A stretch of 64,000 bases of DNA from Cymbomonas tetramitiformis (GCA_001247695.2 LGRX02027794.1:62001-126000); one strand, 5' to 3'. Counted from the first letter of the stretch, positions 1-10,253 are shown. The notes: generated by a model not told the origin, from the sequence alone. Made by a program: numbers and translations.

Positions 1-1648
1 CTCTGAGGTCACTGCTGAGGGTGTCAGAGAAGGGCAGGTAAGCTGCTGAATGGGTGGATGGAAAGATAATTAGGTTGGCCGGGAGATCAATGTGCCAGCC
101 AGCCGGCTCGTCGGGGCAGGGCTCCAGGATAACACCGTAGGGTCTCCTGTTGCCTCTGTGGGTGGAGATGAGAAGTGCACTGTAGATAGGTGCTCTGATT
201 GTTTGACGAGCCTTCACAATAGTCCAGATAGGGTAGTGTTCATTAATGCCATTTAGCTTTCTGTAGCAGTCCAGATAGTGCAGTAGGTCCCGATAGTGCT
301 GACCATCTGATGTCTGTGATACATATCTGACTGCCATAGTCCAGGTAACTGTGCCATCTGTCTGAATGAGCTGAACACATGCGTGTGACTCCTCTCCGTC
401 AAAGAAAGAACCAATACCATGAATCCTCGAGCCTGCTGTGTCAAAGCTGTCACTGAATGGCTGTGGTCTGTCATAGGATGCATCAAACTCCCGCTCTGCC
501 TGATGTGGGTCTGGAAAGGAGCCCAATATCTCTCCCATGTCCTGATGATTATGAATCCAGTGAGGCTTGCCAACATAGTGTACCATATTAGTCTCAGTAT
601 CCAAGATCTTATATGCCAGAGAGCTGACTGATACACCGACAAGACGGCCTGACCAGGCCGCCCGCTGGGACTTCCTAGACATGCCAGGCTGTCTGGAGTT
701 CCTCTGCTGCTGAGACATAATGACATAGCAGTTCTGGCCGAAGGCCTTCAGTTTTGCATAGCCATAGTGATAGCCTCTGATCTGATGAAATGGTGTTGTA
801 GAGATGTTCTTGTGAGTAGAGAGATTCCATATGAAGCCAGCATGGGTGGCAGCCAGAGGCCAGTAGTCCTCGGGCATGCCAGCTGCCAGAAGTAATGCCT
901 TAGCCATGTCGGATATCTTGCCAATGGCATTCTCTGCATGAGGATTGTCTGTATGTACTGTAGGTGATGACTTCTGGTGTAATATACGATGCTTCTGATA
1001 GAAAGCCACACACTGGGGGTCACCCATCTCTGGAGCACAGTCTGTACGGAGTGTAATGGATTGTGGTGCATACCCCATTGCATGTAAGCTGCCGTAGAAA
1101 TGAACCAGGCAGGTGTAGTATTCTGATTTCTGAACGAAGGTGTACACAAATATGAACCTGCTGACATAGTCAATGAACTGACATCGGTACAGGTGGCCGT
1201 TGTAGCCAGCTGGGGTAATAGGTCCTGTCATGTCAGCAGCCCACTTCTGGCCGGGCTGTATGGCCACTGATCTCAGCTGGTCATGGTGTCCACAGGGCTT
1301 CTGCTTCAGCTTACTTGTACAGCATACTGCACAGAACTGAGAGCAGGTCGGCATAGCTGCTATAGCTCGCCTAGACAGCAGAGGCCGACCGAGCTGGATG
1401 CCAGGTAGGTCGTAGAGCTTAAGCAGACTGGCCGTAGAGCCGTGACCCATGACCGCATGGAACTCCACAAAGGGACTGACCCGAACAGGTGTGTTTCTGT
1501 TCCTGAACAGGATACAGATCTCAAAGGGAGTGCCATCAATGAATACTCTGTCAGGTCCGCCATCTGAGCCAGCCGGTGTCAGTGGGTGACTGGAAGCATA
1601 TGTGTGCTTCCGAGAGAAACTGAATATCCTCTTACTGCCTTTAGGATA
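1..1648 (-). pseudogene. Ty1/copia-like integrase region of pol, cut off by the window edge
   Basis: Minus-strand coding remnant of an LTR-retrotransposon polyprotein. Reading from about 1648 down gives a GAG-pre-integrase-like stretch with a Cys/His cluster (CSQFCAVCC, then CGHH), then an RNase H-fold integrase core. D1 lies in WAADMTGP, D2 in LRTDCAPEM, and the glutamate in HAENAIGK. YWPLAATHAGFIWNL follows, as in Ty1/copia integrases. The coding frame runs to base 1, so reverse transcriptase and RNase H should lie left of the window. Upstream the same polyprotein is broken by the Mutator-like insertion at 1649-3616 and resumes at 3617. I see no stop inside this part, but the insertion and upstream frame breaks make it non-functional as it stands. 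The integrase assignment is firm; the exact family is inferred. Confidence 0.82.
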
Positions 1649-3616
1649 GGTAGCGGGTCATTTTTGTCGCACCGATGGTCATTTTTGTCGCTGTCGCAAG
1701 AATATTCCTTTGTCACAGGCTGCGACGAAAATGAACAAACGGTCATTTTTGTCGCAGCTTGCGACGAAAATGATAAAATGGTCATTTTTGTCGTAAACAT
1801 TTAGGAAAATTTTAAGAAAATTTTTCTTACCCGTGGTGAACAACACAGGTCCATATCGGGTCTATTGTTTCACTCAGGAATTTGACACAGTTTAAACATT
1901 GCCTATTATTACAATATCTAGGCACATTCAATGCATGGACACTGAAGGATGCAGGCAGGATTGTGCTATACTCTAACATATAATATTATTACAATATTAA
2001 AGCATGTAAATGGAACGAGACAGCAAACATAAACTACGTATCGATCAATCAATTAAAACAGTTCATCTATCCTAAAGTAAGCAATAGCAGTCTTGGAAAT
2101 CGGCAGAGTTGCCTACAGCTCCTTCCAGTGCTACAGACGGCCAAAATCGCAGAGTTCCTGCAGGCACAGATCTGTAAATAAGTACAATTTAGGATAGTCA
2201 AAACAATAGCATGCACATCGTAACAGCAACGCATGAAAATAAAAAAAGACAGCAATGTTGACGCCGAAAACGCATGCTAACCTGCAAAAAAACAGCGCGC
2301 CAGTCAGCAGAGGTGTTGGGAATCGAACCCAACCCGATAGGCAAGATGCCCAACGGGCTCCAAGCACTCCCAGCGTAAAAACAAACTCCGGAAAGGGAGG
2401 CAATGCGTCAGTCACCGACAGCGCACGAGATTCTGCAAATAACTGCACGCTAAAGAGCAGAGATGGGAGTCGGCGTGCAAGATTCCCGGCGGACGGAATT
2501 CAAGCACTGCCAACGAAGTCAAACCGAAATGCTAAAAGGGAGCTAGCAGCCAAGTTTTCTGTTGCCTTCGTTCAACGCATTAGATCCTGCAAAAAGAACA
2601 GCGCGCTATACAAGGCATGCGTGTTGGGGATAAGAAAAATGTCTAGGGGCTCCAAGGGCGCAATCCCAGCGCAGAAACAAAGTACAAAAAAGGGCGGAGT
2701 AAACAACACTGTAGGGAACAGTGCGCTAGTCAGAAACTAAAATAGTCAAACAAAAAAAACAAACGAAGAACATCAATACGCTGCGGAGGTCGGTTGGTCG
2801 TTGTCGGCGCCTGGTAATTACAATATAGGTTGTCGGTCGCTTAAGGTTAAAGGATACTGTAGTTGTTCAAGATGTGGTGACGGTGACCTTGGGAAGATGG
2901 GACCGTGACGCGGACTGTGACGCGGACACGCGGTCGGAAAACAGTCGACTGGACTCTGGAGGGCTGCTGTACTGGATCTTCTACATCCTAGATCCTTGCG
3001 ACAGTCTTGCGACAGCCCCAAGATTCGATTTCCGATGCGGATTTCTGATCGATCGAGCGGATTTCTGTATTTTTACTGATCGGGCGGTCTGTCGACGGTT
3101 AGATCGTTCGGTCGACAAACAGTCGACTGGAGGGCTGCTGTATCTTCGACATCCTAGCGACACAAACTAGATTCGGTTTCCGATGCGGATTTCATTTTTT
3201 TCTGATCGAGCGGTCGTTCGACGGTTTGATCCGTCGGTAAGTAAACAGTCGACGGAGGGCTGCTGTATCTTCTACATGCATGCGACAAAATTTAGATTCG
3301 GTTTCCGAGTCAGATTTCATTTTGACTGATCTAGCGGTCGGTCGAAGGTCCGATCCGTCGGTTGACAGACAGTTGCGACAACCTGAAGTTTAAAATTTCG
3401 GATGACGAAAACTTTTGGGGCACCTTGACACTGTTCGAACGACGATGTCGAATTCATGTCTCCATTTATTTTCTGAAAACCTTCTTTACCCCTTTAAGGG
3501 AACGAACAGAATTCACTGTTTTTTTGAGAAGATTCTGTGCGGTGGTCTCGCGACAAAAGAATATTCTGCGACAGCGACAAAAATGACCAGTGGTGCGACA
3601 AAAAGGACCAGGTACC
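1649..3616. mobile_element. Non-autonomous Mutator-like (MULE) DNA transposon, 1968 bp, 9-bp TSD
   Basis: Flanked by perfect 9-bp direct repeats TTTAGGATA (1640-1648 and 3617-3625), the size typical of Mutator-like elements. The ends are inverted repeats starting GGTA and built around repeated GGTCATTTTTGTCGCA blocks (left about 1649-1720, right about 3545-3616), with further copies of the block to 1795. The interior has no recognisable transposase. It holds three diverged tandem repeats of about 165 bp at 2270-2700, the first containing GGGAATCGAACCC (a tRNA T-arm/B-box on the minus strand), and three tandem repeats of about 125 bp at 2940-3390 that include CAGTCGACTGGA and GGAGGGCTGCTGT. 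The plus ORF at 2255-2740 merely reads through the first repeats. Removing the element and one TSD rejoins the copia pol frame. Confidence 0.85.
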
Positions 3617-4430
3617 TTTAGGATAGATGTGTAGTACCTCCATCCATAGTACACGTCTTGTGCCATATCTGGTGTTGTGGCATATACGGGACAATCCAGA
3701 AGTAGGTGGTATTATGCGGGTCAAGGAGAAAGTCATGGTTGCCCTTAGTCAGCATTCTGTCAATCATACTGATACTGAAGGGAATGTTACCATAGAAGAA
3801 CTGACCCGTCCACTGCTTGGTGTGACAATCATCTGATATGGACCAGTGCTCAAGAGCCGGATGATTGTTACCCTCCCCAACAGGCAGAGAGTCTCCATAC
3901 ATAGACACATCAAAAGCCGGAGTACCAAGTTTAGCTGTAGCTGTAGGAGAGCCGTGAGTAGTAGCCCATTTTGTATACTCGCTATTACTCCACTGCCAGT
4001 CTGATGAGTCTCCTGTGCGGGTCCTGACAGCTGCTGAGCCGAAGTGGTGAGTATGCGGGTGCTGTGGCTCATCCCAGAGGTAATCCACCTGATTGTCTGT
4101 GATACGGTATGTCCTGCCTGAGTCCAAGTGAGTATAAGTCATGCTGATGAAGTCTGGAGAACTGAAGCCGTGTCTGAGCATAACCCGGGTAGATAGAAGG
4201 GTCCTGGCGCCTTCTTTGAAGTGGCAGCCAGGAATAGAGTACTCGTTTATCTCCCCTGATAGTATCTCACGACCGTATAGGTGTAGTGTGCAGGTCCCGT
4301 CAGTTCGGGATACAGGACCTGTCATCACCGTGGAGAAACCAATAGTGGAGGAGGTATCCAACGCAAGGCCGAGATCCTGGACCTGGTGCCTGTGATATTC
4401 CCAGTGGCACCAGAGTCCACTACAATGCCA
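3617..4430 (-). pseudogene. Copia-like pol: end of protease and linker to integrase
   Basis: Continuation of the minus-strand retrotransposon polyprotein between the protease motif (about 4410) and the transposon insertion. An open frame 4361-3618 (about 247 codons) is rich in Trp, His and Tyr (SDWQWSNSEYTKWATTHG, HKTCTMDGG). It has no separately recognisable domain and should be the end of the protease plus the linker before the integrase. The active-site motif VDSGAT lies just upstream in the other frame, at the end of the gag-like ORF, so a one-base frame change is needed near 4380-4395. That could be a mutation or recoding; I see no obvious slippery site and favour mutation. The frame would resume in the 1-1648 segment once the inserted element is removed. 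Confidence 0.65.
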
Positions 4431-6875
4431 TCGCCGTCCCGTGATAGTGCATAGGCTGAGACAACCGGGCTACAGGTGAATACTAGTCCAGGTGGTGGTG
4501 TGCCGTGTGCTGTCCAAGTGAAGCCGAGCCACCATGACATGTGCACCACGGCACCACCGACGGTGATCATGAGATCTGCCAGGTGTGAGGTGGTCTCGAG
4601 GACACCGCTGCCAGTCTGATGCCAAGCCACTGAGCCAACACCACCGACACCTCTGTCCACTGTACTGTCGCCTGATATTGACTGGAAGTCCATGAAGAAT
4701 AGAAACAGACACTGAATGATAACTGCCAGAATGGTTGCCAGGGTTAGAGCCGTGAGGTGTCGGGACCGCCTGCGGCGGCCCTCACTGTCTGCTGTCATAG
4801 TTGACCGGAATAGCTGTATTTGTGAAGCGGCATCGGGCGGCATACCCGAGCTGGTGAACTGGCCGTGGTCACTGTGAGGGTCTCCTGGGCCAGGTCCAGA
4901 GGAAGAGTGTCCAGCCCCAGAATCTGACCATTCCCAATCACAAGAACCACTGTTCCCATTGTTACCAGCCCAAGTGCCACCATCAGAGCCCCAATCATAC
5001 AGTATCCCCGTCCCCGTCCCCTGGGCCCCTCCCCGTGGGCCCCCAGGTGACAGCAGTCTCAGTCCGTCCGAGGCATCCTCCTGTCCCTCAAGCATGCTCA
5101 CATCTGCCATGGCACAGCCTAGGAAGCCGAGGACAACAAGTGTGGAGACGAGGGCATGTCTGTAGAAGGGTACACCACCCCTACCTACACCCCTACGCAG
5201 GGCAGGTCCAGTGACGGGTGGTGGAGGGTCATAGTACTGTCCTCCCCCTGAGCCACGGGGCTCAGGGCTGTCGGGCTCGTCCGAGGCCCCGACTACGGAC
5301 CCCGCAGACACCCCGTGTCCGCTGGCAGGGAGGTCCATAGCCGTGGCATATAGTCCAGCTCCTGCGGTGACAGAACACGGGCCAGAGCTGTGAGGGAAGG
5401 GCACTACCGGAGGCGGTGCTCGTGGTACCCTCGAAGTCGTTGCGGCCGAAGCCGGCAGGGTGTCGTACCACTGGGTGGGCTGGGTGTGATCCTCACACCA
5501 CAGCCTGTCCCAGTGGTCCTGCTCCCTGTCGGTGAGGCCGGGAGGAGTAACAACCTTTGAAACCCGTGAGGGAAGGGACCGCCGAAGCTCCACGGAAGGG
5601 CCGGGCTCCGGTCCAGCCACAGACTCCAGCTGTGAGCTCCAAGACCTCGGCCCCCAAGCCCTTCCTTCCTCCCGGGTCTCACTGAGATGTTGTTCGGTCA
5701 TTGACTGAAACCGAAGATCACCTGCCAACACCATGTCAGCGAACAACCCGGAGCCAGGCTCCAGGGGTGTCTCGTGTGCGAAGAGCGCTGACACGGGGTG
5801 CATACAGGTGTCTCCATGCTCGGCATCGCCCGGAGTGTCACCCGATAACGGTGCGGCAGGATCCAACGTCTGAGCGGCCCCGTCTAGCACCACACCTGCG
5901 TCGAGATGCGATTGAGTAGACGCAGGCTGTGGGTCACACGGTGAGCATGTGATGCTCGGGTCCGCACGGTAGAACGACGAAAGATCAAGCGGTGTCACGG
6001 CAGCGGCAGAGTCCATGCGGGCATCGACCGGTGGGGTTGGCGTGGTGTCACGATCGACACCACCCACCCCGAAGCTGCCAAAATGAACTCTCCCTAGAGA
6101 AAGGGAAGAGTACGGCTCCTGAAGATCTTGCTCATCGTAGCCCGCCTCTTCCCCTGCATAGCAAAAGGCTTGAAACTTTGCGGAAGCCTTTCTCTGGAGT
6201 CGATCCCATTCCTCATGTTGTTCCTGAGTGTAGGATTCAAGCTCCCAAGCATCCCACTCAGAGTCAGTCCACTCCTGTGGTGCCCAAGCGGGTGCATGAG
6301 AGGCCTCATCCCCCTGGGTGAGGTAGGCGGCAAAGGACAGGGAGCCGTCGTCCGGGTACGTGCACACCGACTCCGATGAGTCACAAATGTCTGGTGTGCC
6401 GTGCTCCCAACAGACTGCCTGAAAGGCCTCCTCCGAATGCTCGTAGGCTGCCTGGTAGCGAGCTGCCAGAACATCGGTGAAGGCCCCTTCGGCCAGAGCC
6501 TCGGGGTCAAGCCGCATGGAGTGTGCCGCCAGGTGCTGCATGCATGTGTGTACAATATGCCTGGCGGTGCCTTCCACCGCAGGACCAACAGTTGCCGTAG
6601 AACTGTTTGGAACCCGGGTGGAAGGTGACTCGGGACTTCTGCTTCTGCCCATTGCCCTTTTTGCCCTTGCCTTTGCCTTTCCCCTTCCTGCGGATTCCCT
6701 GCGGCCAATTCCCCCCCTTCGGCAAGGGGGAGGCAGCAAAACGGAAATTCTTCCCCTTCCCCTTAAAGGGGTGGGAATAGGGGATTAGTATCGGGCCACC
6801 GTTTGGGCCCCGGCCGTCCACGATTTGGGCCGTCCACATGTGGACGGCCCAAATCGTGGACGGCCGGGGGCCCAA
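4325..6875 (-). pseudogene. Gag-like polyprotein of the copia-like element, frameshifted and truncated
   Basis: Minus-strand ORF 6739-4325 (804 codons, no real start) plus the overlapping frame 6875-6507. The latter contains FAASPLPKGGNW, a run of Lys/Gly, and a zinc-knuckle-like CWSCGGRHRQAYC (C-X2-C-X3-H-X4-C). A frame switch near 6530 is needed to pass from the knuckle into the long ORF. The long ORF is acidic and Pro/Ser-rich, has two hydrophobic segments (HALVSTLVVLGFLGCAMA and LTLATILAVIIQCLFLFF), and ends with the protease motif DGIVVDSGATGNITG. The capsid part of gag is missing: homology stops at the palindrome at 6801-6877. The FAASPLPKGGNW block recurs in the gag of the 27-30.7 kb element, so the two families are related. 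The hydrophobic segments are unusual for a copia gag. Confidence 0.72.
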
Positions 6876-6877
6876 AC
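6801..6877. repeat. Near-perfect 77-bp palindrome at the truncated end of the copia gag
   Basis: Centred on CCACATGTGG (6834-6843). The arms 6801-6838 and 6839-6877 are reverse complements apart from one extra G in the right arm's G-run. Within each arm GGCCGTCCAC occurs twice, separated by GATTTG, so the structure is also internally repetitive. It lies exactly where the retrotransposon coding remnant stops, which suggests a deletion or rearrangement junction or the tip of a foldback element. Confidence 0.85.
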
Positions 6878-7383
6878 ATTCTTAACATTCTAACATTTCG
6901 CAAATCAGGGCTCCCATACTTAAGCCCATACTTAAGGAGTGTAACGCGTCGGCCCGCGACGACGCCTGCGTTTTCACATACTTAAGAAAATTTAATTTTT
7001 TTTTATATACTTAAGGAATATACACTGGCTCCCCCCTCCCCCCCTAACCAGGGACTCAGGGGGTATAACCCAGTCGCATGCGAGTGTCAAACGTGCGTCA
7101 GAGAGACGAACCCAACGACAGAGCTTGACAACCGTATACGATTGTCACACGTGAGTCTGGGTGTCGGACCTAGTGCACCTGCTTGACAATCGTATACGAT
7201 TGTCAAGCAGGTGAGTCTTGGTGTCAGGTGTGCTGCACATAGACATATCGGGGCGTCTAAGGTTCAGGGTTTTAGGATATATGTTGGATATATATATTGG
7301 AGGAGTTGTAACCGGAGGTCATTTCATCACACCTGCGTTCGTCACATAGAACCACAACCCGCCCCTTAGACTACCTCACCATT
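6878..7383 (+). promoter_or_regulatory. Upstream region of the small-gene cluster with two palindromic elements
   Basis: Non-coding. It begins with four CATACTTAAG-type motifs (6915-7010), then a C-rich stretch, then two copies of a palindrome made of half-site TTGACAATCGTA followed by its reverse complement (7125-7147 imperfect, 7183-7206 perfect). Around the second copy the perfect symmetry extends to 38 bp (7176-7213). Each copy is followed by GTGAGTCT(G/T)GGTGTC, and the first by a G-box CACGTG. A TATATATA stretch lies at 7287-7296, upstream of the ATG at 7384. Copies also stand at 7991-8012 and 9174-9197, upstream of other genes of this cluster. This fits a binding site for a dimeric regulator; the regulator is unknown. 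Confidence 0.6.
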
Positions 7384-7884
7384 ATGCCCAGTATTGGAAT
7401 ATTGCAGTATTGGATATGGCCTTTCGATACTTTTACGTTTCGCGACTGCCAGTTACAACAAGCCCAATGGGTTCCTGAAGACCGTTTAATTCTCCGCTTG
7501 TGGCGGCGAGCGCGGCAACAAGCTGAAGAAGACTGGGAGGACTTCGGGCAACATGCAGTTAATCTCAGGACCTATCACTGGTGGAGTTTTTGGCCGATGT
7601 ACGTCCACGGCCGTAGATCCAGCGAAAGGTTCGGGGTGAGGCATCTCGTGTACTGGTATGAGGGCGGGTGGATCTACCACCGATACTCAGATTTGGAGTG
7701 GCGGGGCTGGCGAAATAGACACCGCTACAGCGAAACTACGCACGGTGCCCTGACAGAGCTGGAAAGCGATCTGCTGCAGGAAGATGAAAGGAGATGCGAA
7801 GGTTGCGGGCGTATGTTCAGAATCTGCACCCTAACGCGCATAATTGATGCTAGCGCGTGCAATGAGGAGACATATGCTTGGTAG
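7384..7884 (+). CDS. Unrecognised 166-aa Trp-rich protein with a C-terminal CxxC
   Basis: Single open frame from the ATG at 7384 to TAG. It is rich in Trp, Arg and Tyr (HWWSFWPMY, YWYEGGWIYHRYS, EWRGWRNRHRYS), with an acidic segment LESDLLQEDERR and then CEGCGRMFRIC, a possible half zinc-binding site. No signal peptide or membrane helix is visible. I do not recognise the family. It is the first of four codirectional intronless genes sharing a palindromic upstream element, which supports it being real; two palindromes and a TATA-like stretch lie upstream. It may be distantly related to the next two genes (CxxC motifs, similar length), but I cannot align it convincingly. Confidence 0.6.
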   Translation: MPSIGILQYWIWPFDTFTFRDCQLQQAQWVPEDRLILRLWRRARQQAEEDWEDFGQHAVNLRTYHWWSFWPMYVHGRRSSERFGVRHLVYWYEGGWIYHRYSDLEWRGWRNRHRYSETTHGALTELESDLLQEDERRCEGCGRMFRICTLTRIIDASACNEETYAW

Positions 7885-7990
7885 CTAACACTTATGTCAC
7901 GTGACAGTACTGAAATAAACCGTATACTTACATGTATGAAAAACAATAACTTTCACGCCGTGCATACCAAAACTACCCTCTGGACACTTC

Positions 7991-8012
7991 TGACAATCGT
8001 ACACGATTGTCA
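7991..8012. promoter_or_regulatory. Third copy of the palindromic element
   Basis: TGACAATCGTA facing its near reverse complement, with one mismatch at the centre. It lies 97 bp before the ATG of the next gene and about 40 bp before a TATATAAG TATA-box candidate at 8050-8057. Confidence 0.6.
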
Positions 8013-8108
8013 ACACCGTGTTGAAAGGAAATCCCTCGAAGTTTACTGCTATATAAGTAATGTTACATGTCTTTTATTCATTTATTTTCGCAGTAAAATA
8101 CTAGCATC

Positions 8109-8504
8109 ATGAATACTCCTGAGTTCATGGAAGACGCACTTGTTGAGCTTGAACGTATGTATATCGAATACGAAAAATGCAGTGTGTGCCATTCCTGGAA
8201 TTGGTTCTTATATCGCGAGGAAGTGTTCATCGATCCTGCGCTGATTCCTACACATGACCCCTCTGAGGCTAAATGGAGGTTTATCCGCGAGACTCGGGAA
8301 ACATGGTATTTTCAACTGTTGGATGCGCATCGGTATCCTGCCACTACTGCGCAATATACGTACACTCCAACGCAAGCCAACCCTGGCGCACTTACCCCAA
8401 AAACAATGGCGGTTCCCACAGATTTCATTCCGGAGTTGATTAACCAGGGCACAGGCTTTGACCAGGAACCTGATGACGATGGAAAGTGGTGCAATTGCCG
8501 TTAG
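8109..8504 (+). CDS. Unrecognised 131-aa protein, paralogue of the 8593 gene
   Basis: Open frame from the ATG at 8109. Features in order: an acidic N-terminus, a CSVC pair (residues about 18-21), an aromatic segment WRFIRETRETWYFQLL, a LTPKTMAVPTDFIPELI segment near the C-terminus, and a terminal CNC. The same features in the same order occur in the gene at 8593 (CVNC, YRYVRRTRFFLFFTLM, VTPRNLKIPVDKINDLL, CNC), so the two are paralogues. The CxxC and CxC cysteines could bind a metal. The 5' region has a TATA-like TATATAAG and the leader TCATTTATTTTCGC, also found before the 8593 gene. Function unknown. Confidence 0.65.
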   Translation: MNTPEFMEDALVELERMYIEYEKCSVCHSWNWFLYREEVFIDPALIPTHDPSEAKWRFIRETRETWYFQLLDAHRYPATTAQYTYTPTQANPGALTPKTMAVPTDFIPELINQGTGFDQEPDDDGKWCNCR

Positions 8505-8592
8505 GAAAAAAATACCTTGCTCCCATGCCTACTTAAGACGTGTTGTAGCGAGTTTTAATCATTTATTTTCGCGTTCAAGAACTTCCTGAGAA

Positions 8593-9024
8593 ATGGCGCT
8601 GACCCGGCAGGTTCAGCGAGTCTTGCTTTGGTTAGATGGTTTTGACGAGGATGAAGATATGATAAATCATGTGACCATTTTCGGTCATACACCTTGCGTA
8701 AACTGTAATGCGGAAAACGTATACGTGCATTGCGAAAGGCCTATCATTCAGGGAAATTGGGACTTGGACGAAATCTCTGCAGGATACCGTTATGTACGCC
8801 GAACTCGGTTTTTCCTATTCTTTACCTTGATGCATCTCGAACGATTTCCCTCCAGGAACCCTTGGACGGGGAGGTGGGTAACGCCTAGAAATCTGAAAAT
8901 ACCTGTGGACAAGATAAATGATTTATTGTTACCGGAGCAGCGCGGCGAGAGTATAGAGCAATATTTAGGAGCTTGCAACTGTGCGGCGGATATGCCTGAC
9001 GAGGACTTGGACTTTGGCTTCTAA
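8593..9024 (+). CDS. Unrecognised 143-aa protein, paralogue of the 8109 gene
   Basis: Open frame from the ATG at 8593 to TAA, 88 bp downstream of the previous gene. It shares the CxxC / aromatic helix / TP(K/R) / CNC order with its neighbour and ends in an acidic tail (MPDEDLDFGF). The intergenic gap repeats the TCATTTATTTTCGC leader but lacks the palindrome, so this copy may be transcribed from its own weaker promoter or with the neighbour. The FFLFFTLM stretch is hydrophobic but too short for a confident membrane helix. Paralogy is read directly from the sequence; function is unknown. Confidence 0.65.
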   Translation: MALTRQVQRVLLWLDGFDEDEDMINHVTIFGHTPCVNCNAENVYVHCERPIIQGNWDLDEISAGYRYVRRTRFFLFFTLMHLERFPSRNPWTGRWVTPRNLKIPVDKINDLLLPEQRGESIEQYLGACNCAADMPDEDLDFGF

Positions 9025-9173
9025 GAACATGCTAATTGTACCAATTATTTTAAGAAAATAATTGTTAGTTCTAAGTAGTGTTTTATTCATACCCTGCATC
9101 ATTTTCGCTACTTCCGTATACAGCGTTCTCATCATTCCATACTCGCAGTGTGGGTATGACCTAGTGCAACTGC

Positions 9174-9197
9174 TTGACAATGGTATACGATTGTCAC
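9174..9197. promoter_or_regulatory. Fourth copy of the palindromic element
   Basis: TTGACAATGGTA facing TACGATTGTCAC, with the same flanks as the 7183 copy (GACCTAGTGCA before; CACGTGAGTCTG and GTGTC after). It lies 92-115 bp before the ATG at 9289, with AATATAAGG at 9241 as a TATA candidate. Confidence 0.6.
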
Positions 9198-9288
9198 ACG
9201 TGAGTCTGAGTGTCGAAGCTATTGCCCTTCGGCTGTTTCGAAATATAAGGGGTTGAAGTAATAGATAAACGTCATTTTTTTACACATA

Positions 9289-10186
9289 ATGCATCTTCCG
9301 AATAACGTCTTGTTAAAAATCTTTCAGGCCATTCCTTACGGACCTGATCATTCCAATGAACCGTTATGTATGTATCTCGGGAATCTCTGCCGAATAAGAT
9401 GTGTCTGCGTACAGTTCAATGATACAATAATCGGGCGTGCGCAACCCGCGCTAAGTGTTGGGCTAGTCCCTTGCGGCAACGCTATCACCCGCTCTCTTCT
9501 TACCGCCTACATTTTTTATGGAAGACGCCAACCTTCGTCTCTTAATTCACCGAGCCCATGTCTCCCTCCTACGCCTACAAAGCATGTTTCATCAAAAGTA
9601 TCCTGAAATGGTGGCTCCTAGCGGAATGTGCATGTCTCCGAAATTAATCGCGGACCACCTCAAAATGTTCGCGCTGGACACCATTCTTTTAACCCCACTG
9701 CCCGAGTCCCCCCACGCACATGTTTTACATGTCCGATTCAATTCGACTGAAAGATCAGAATCGTCCTCACTTCCCATCTTGGAATGGCAGATTCGATGTG
9801 GCGATGATACCTGCTCCCCATTCGTTTCCATGCTCCATGTGCCCAATGTTCCGTTAGTAAATATCAGTGTGTTGTTCCGTTACGATGACCTGTCTAACGC
9901 TGGGGTGTGGGCCATCGATAGCTTATCAAACGCGCCGGCAACCAATAGAATTTTGAATCGTTACCCCGATGTGTACATGACATGCCGGCTTGCTGCACGC
10001 GTGATACGCATTGTAGATCAATATTTGCGCTCTGGTCGCTCCTATTTCCATCCGGTTCCCCGTGAAGAGAGTTTAGTTGCCAAAGTATGCCAATGTATGA
10101 CATTGACAAGAAAAACACTTCAACAACATGAACTCGACAGTACAACGGATGGGCTCGGGGGATGGATCATAGCGAACGATTTATGA
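9289..10186 (+). pseudogene. F-box-like protein gene with a frame break near 9512-9517
   Basis: The frame from ATG 9289 encodes LPNNVLLKIFQAIP followed by LCRIRCVCVQFNDTI, a good match to an F-box (the Skp1-binding module of SCF ubiquitin ligases). This frame degenerates after about residue 77, while an overlapping frame (ATG 9518, 222 codons to 10186) continues with well-behaved protein sequence: MEDANLRLLIHRAHVSLL, then a beta-rich segment and a helical C-terminus. The switch falls at a run of six T (9512-9517), so a one-base indel, natural or from sequencing, probably split one ~300-aa protein. Alternatively 9518-10186 is an independent gene. The palindromic element 92 bp upstream groups it with the preceding three genes. 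The F-box is inferred from pattern only. Confidence 0.55.
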
Positions 10187-10253
10187 TCGGGTATGTGCAA
10201 CATTTTTATTGTGCACGCAGATTGTATTATTACAATTATTTGGATATTTTGTG

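Noticed and set aside
2255..2740. 161-aa basic ORF inside the first MULE
   Set aside because: It spans three diverged tandem DNA repeats, has no transposase or other domain, and is best explained as chance.
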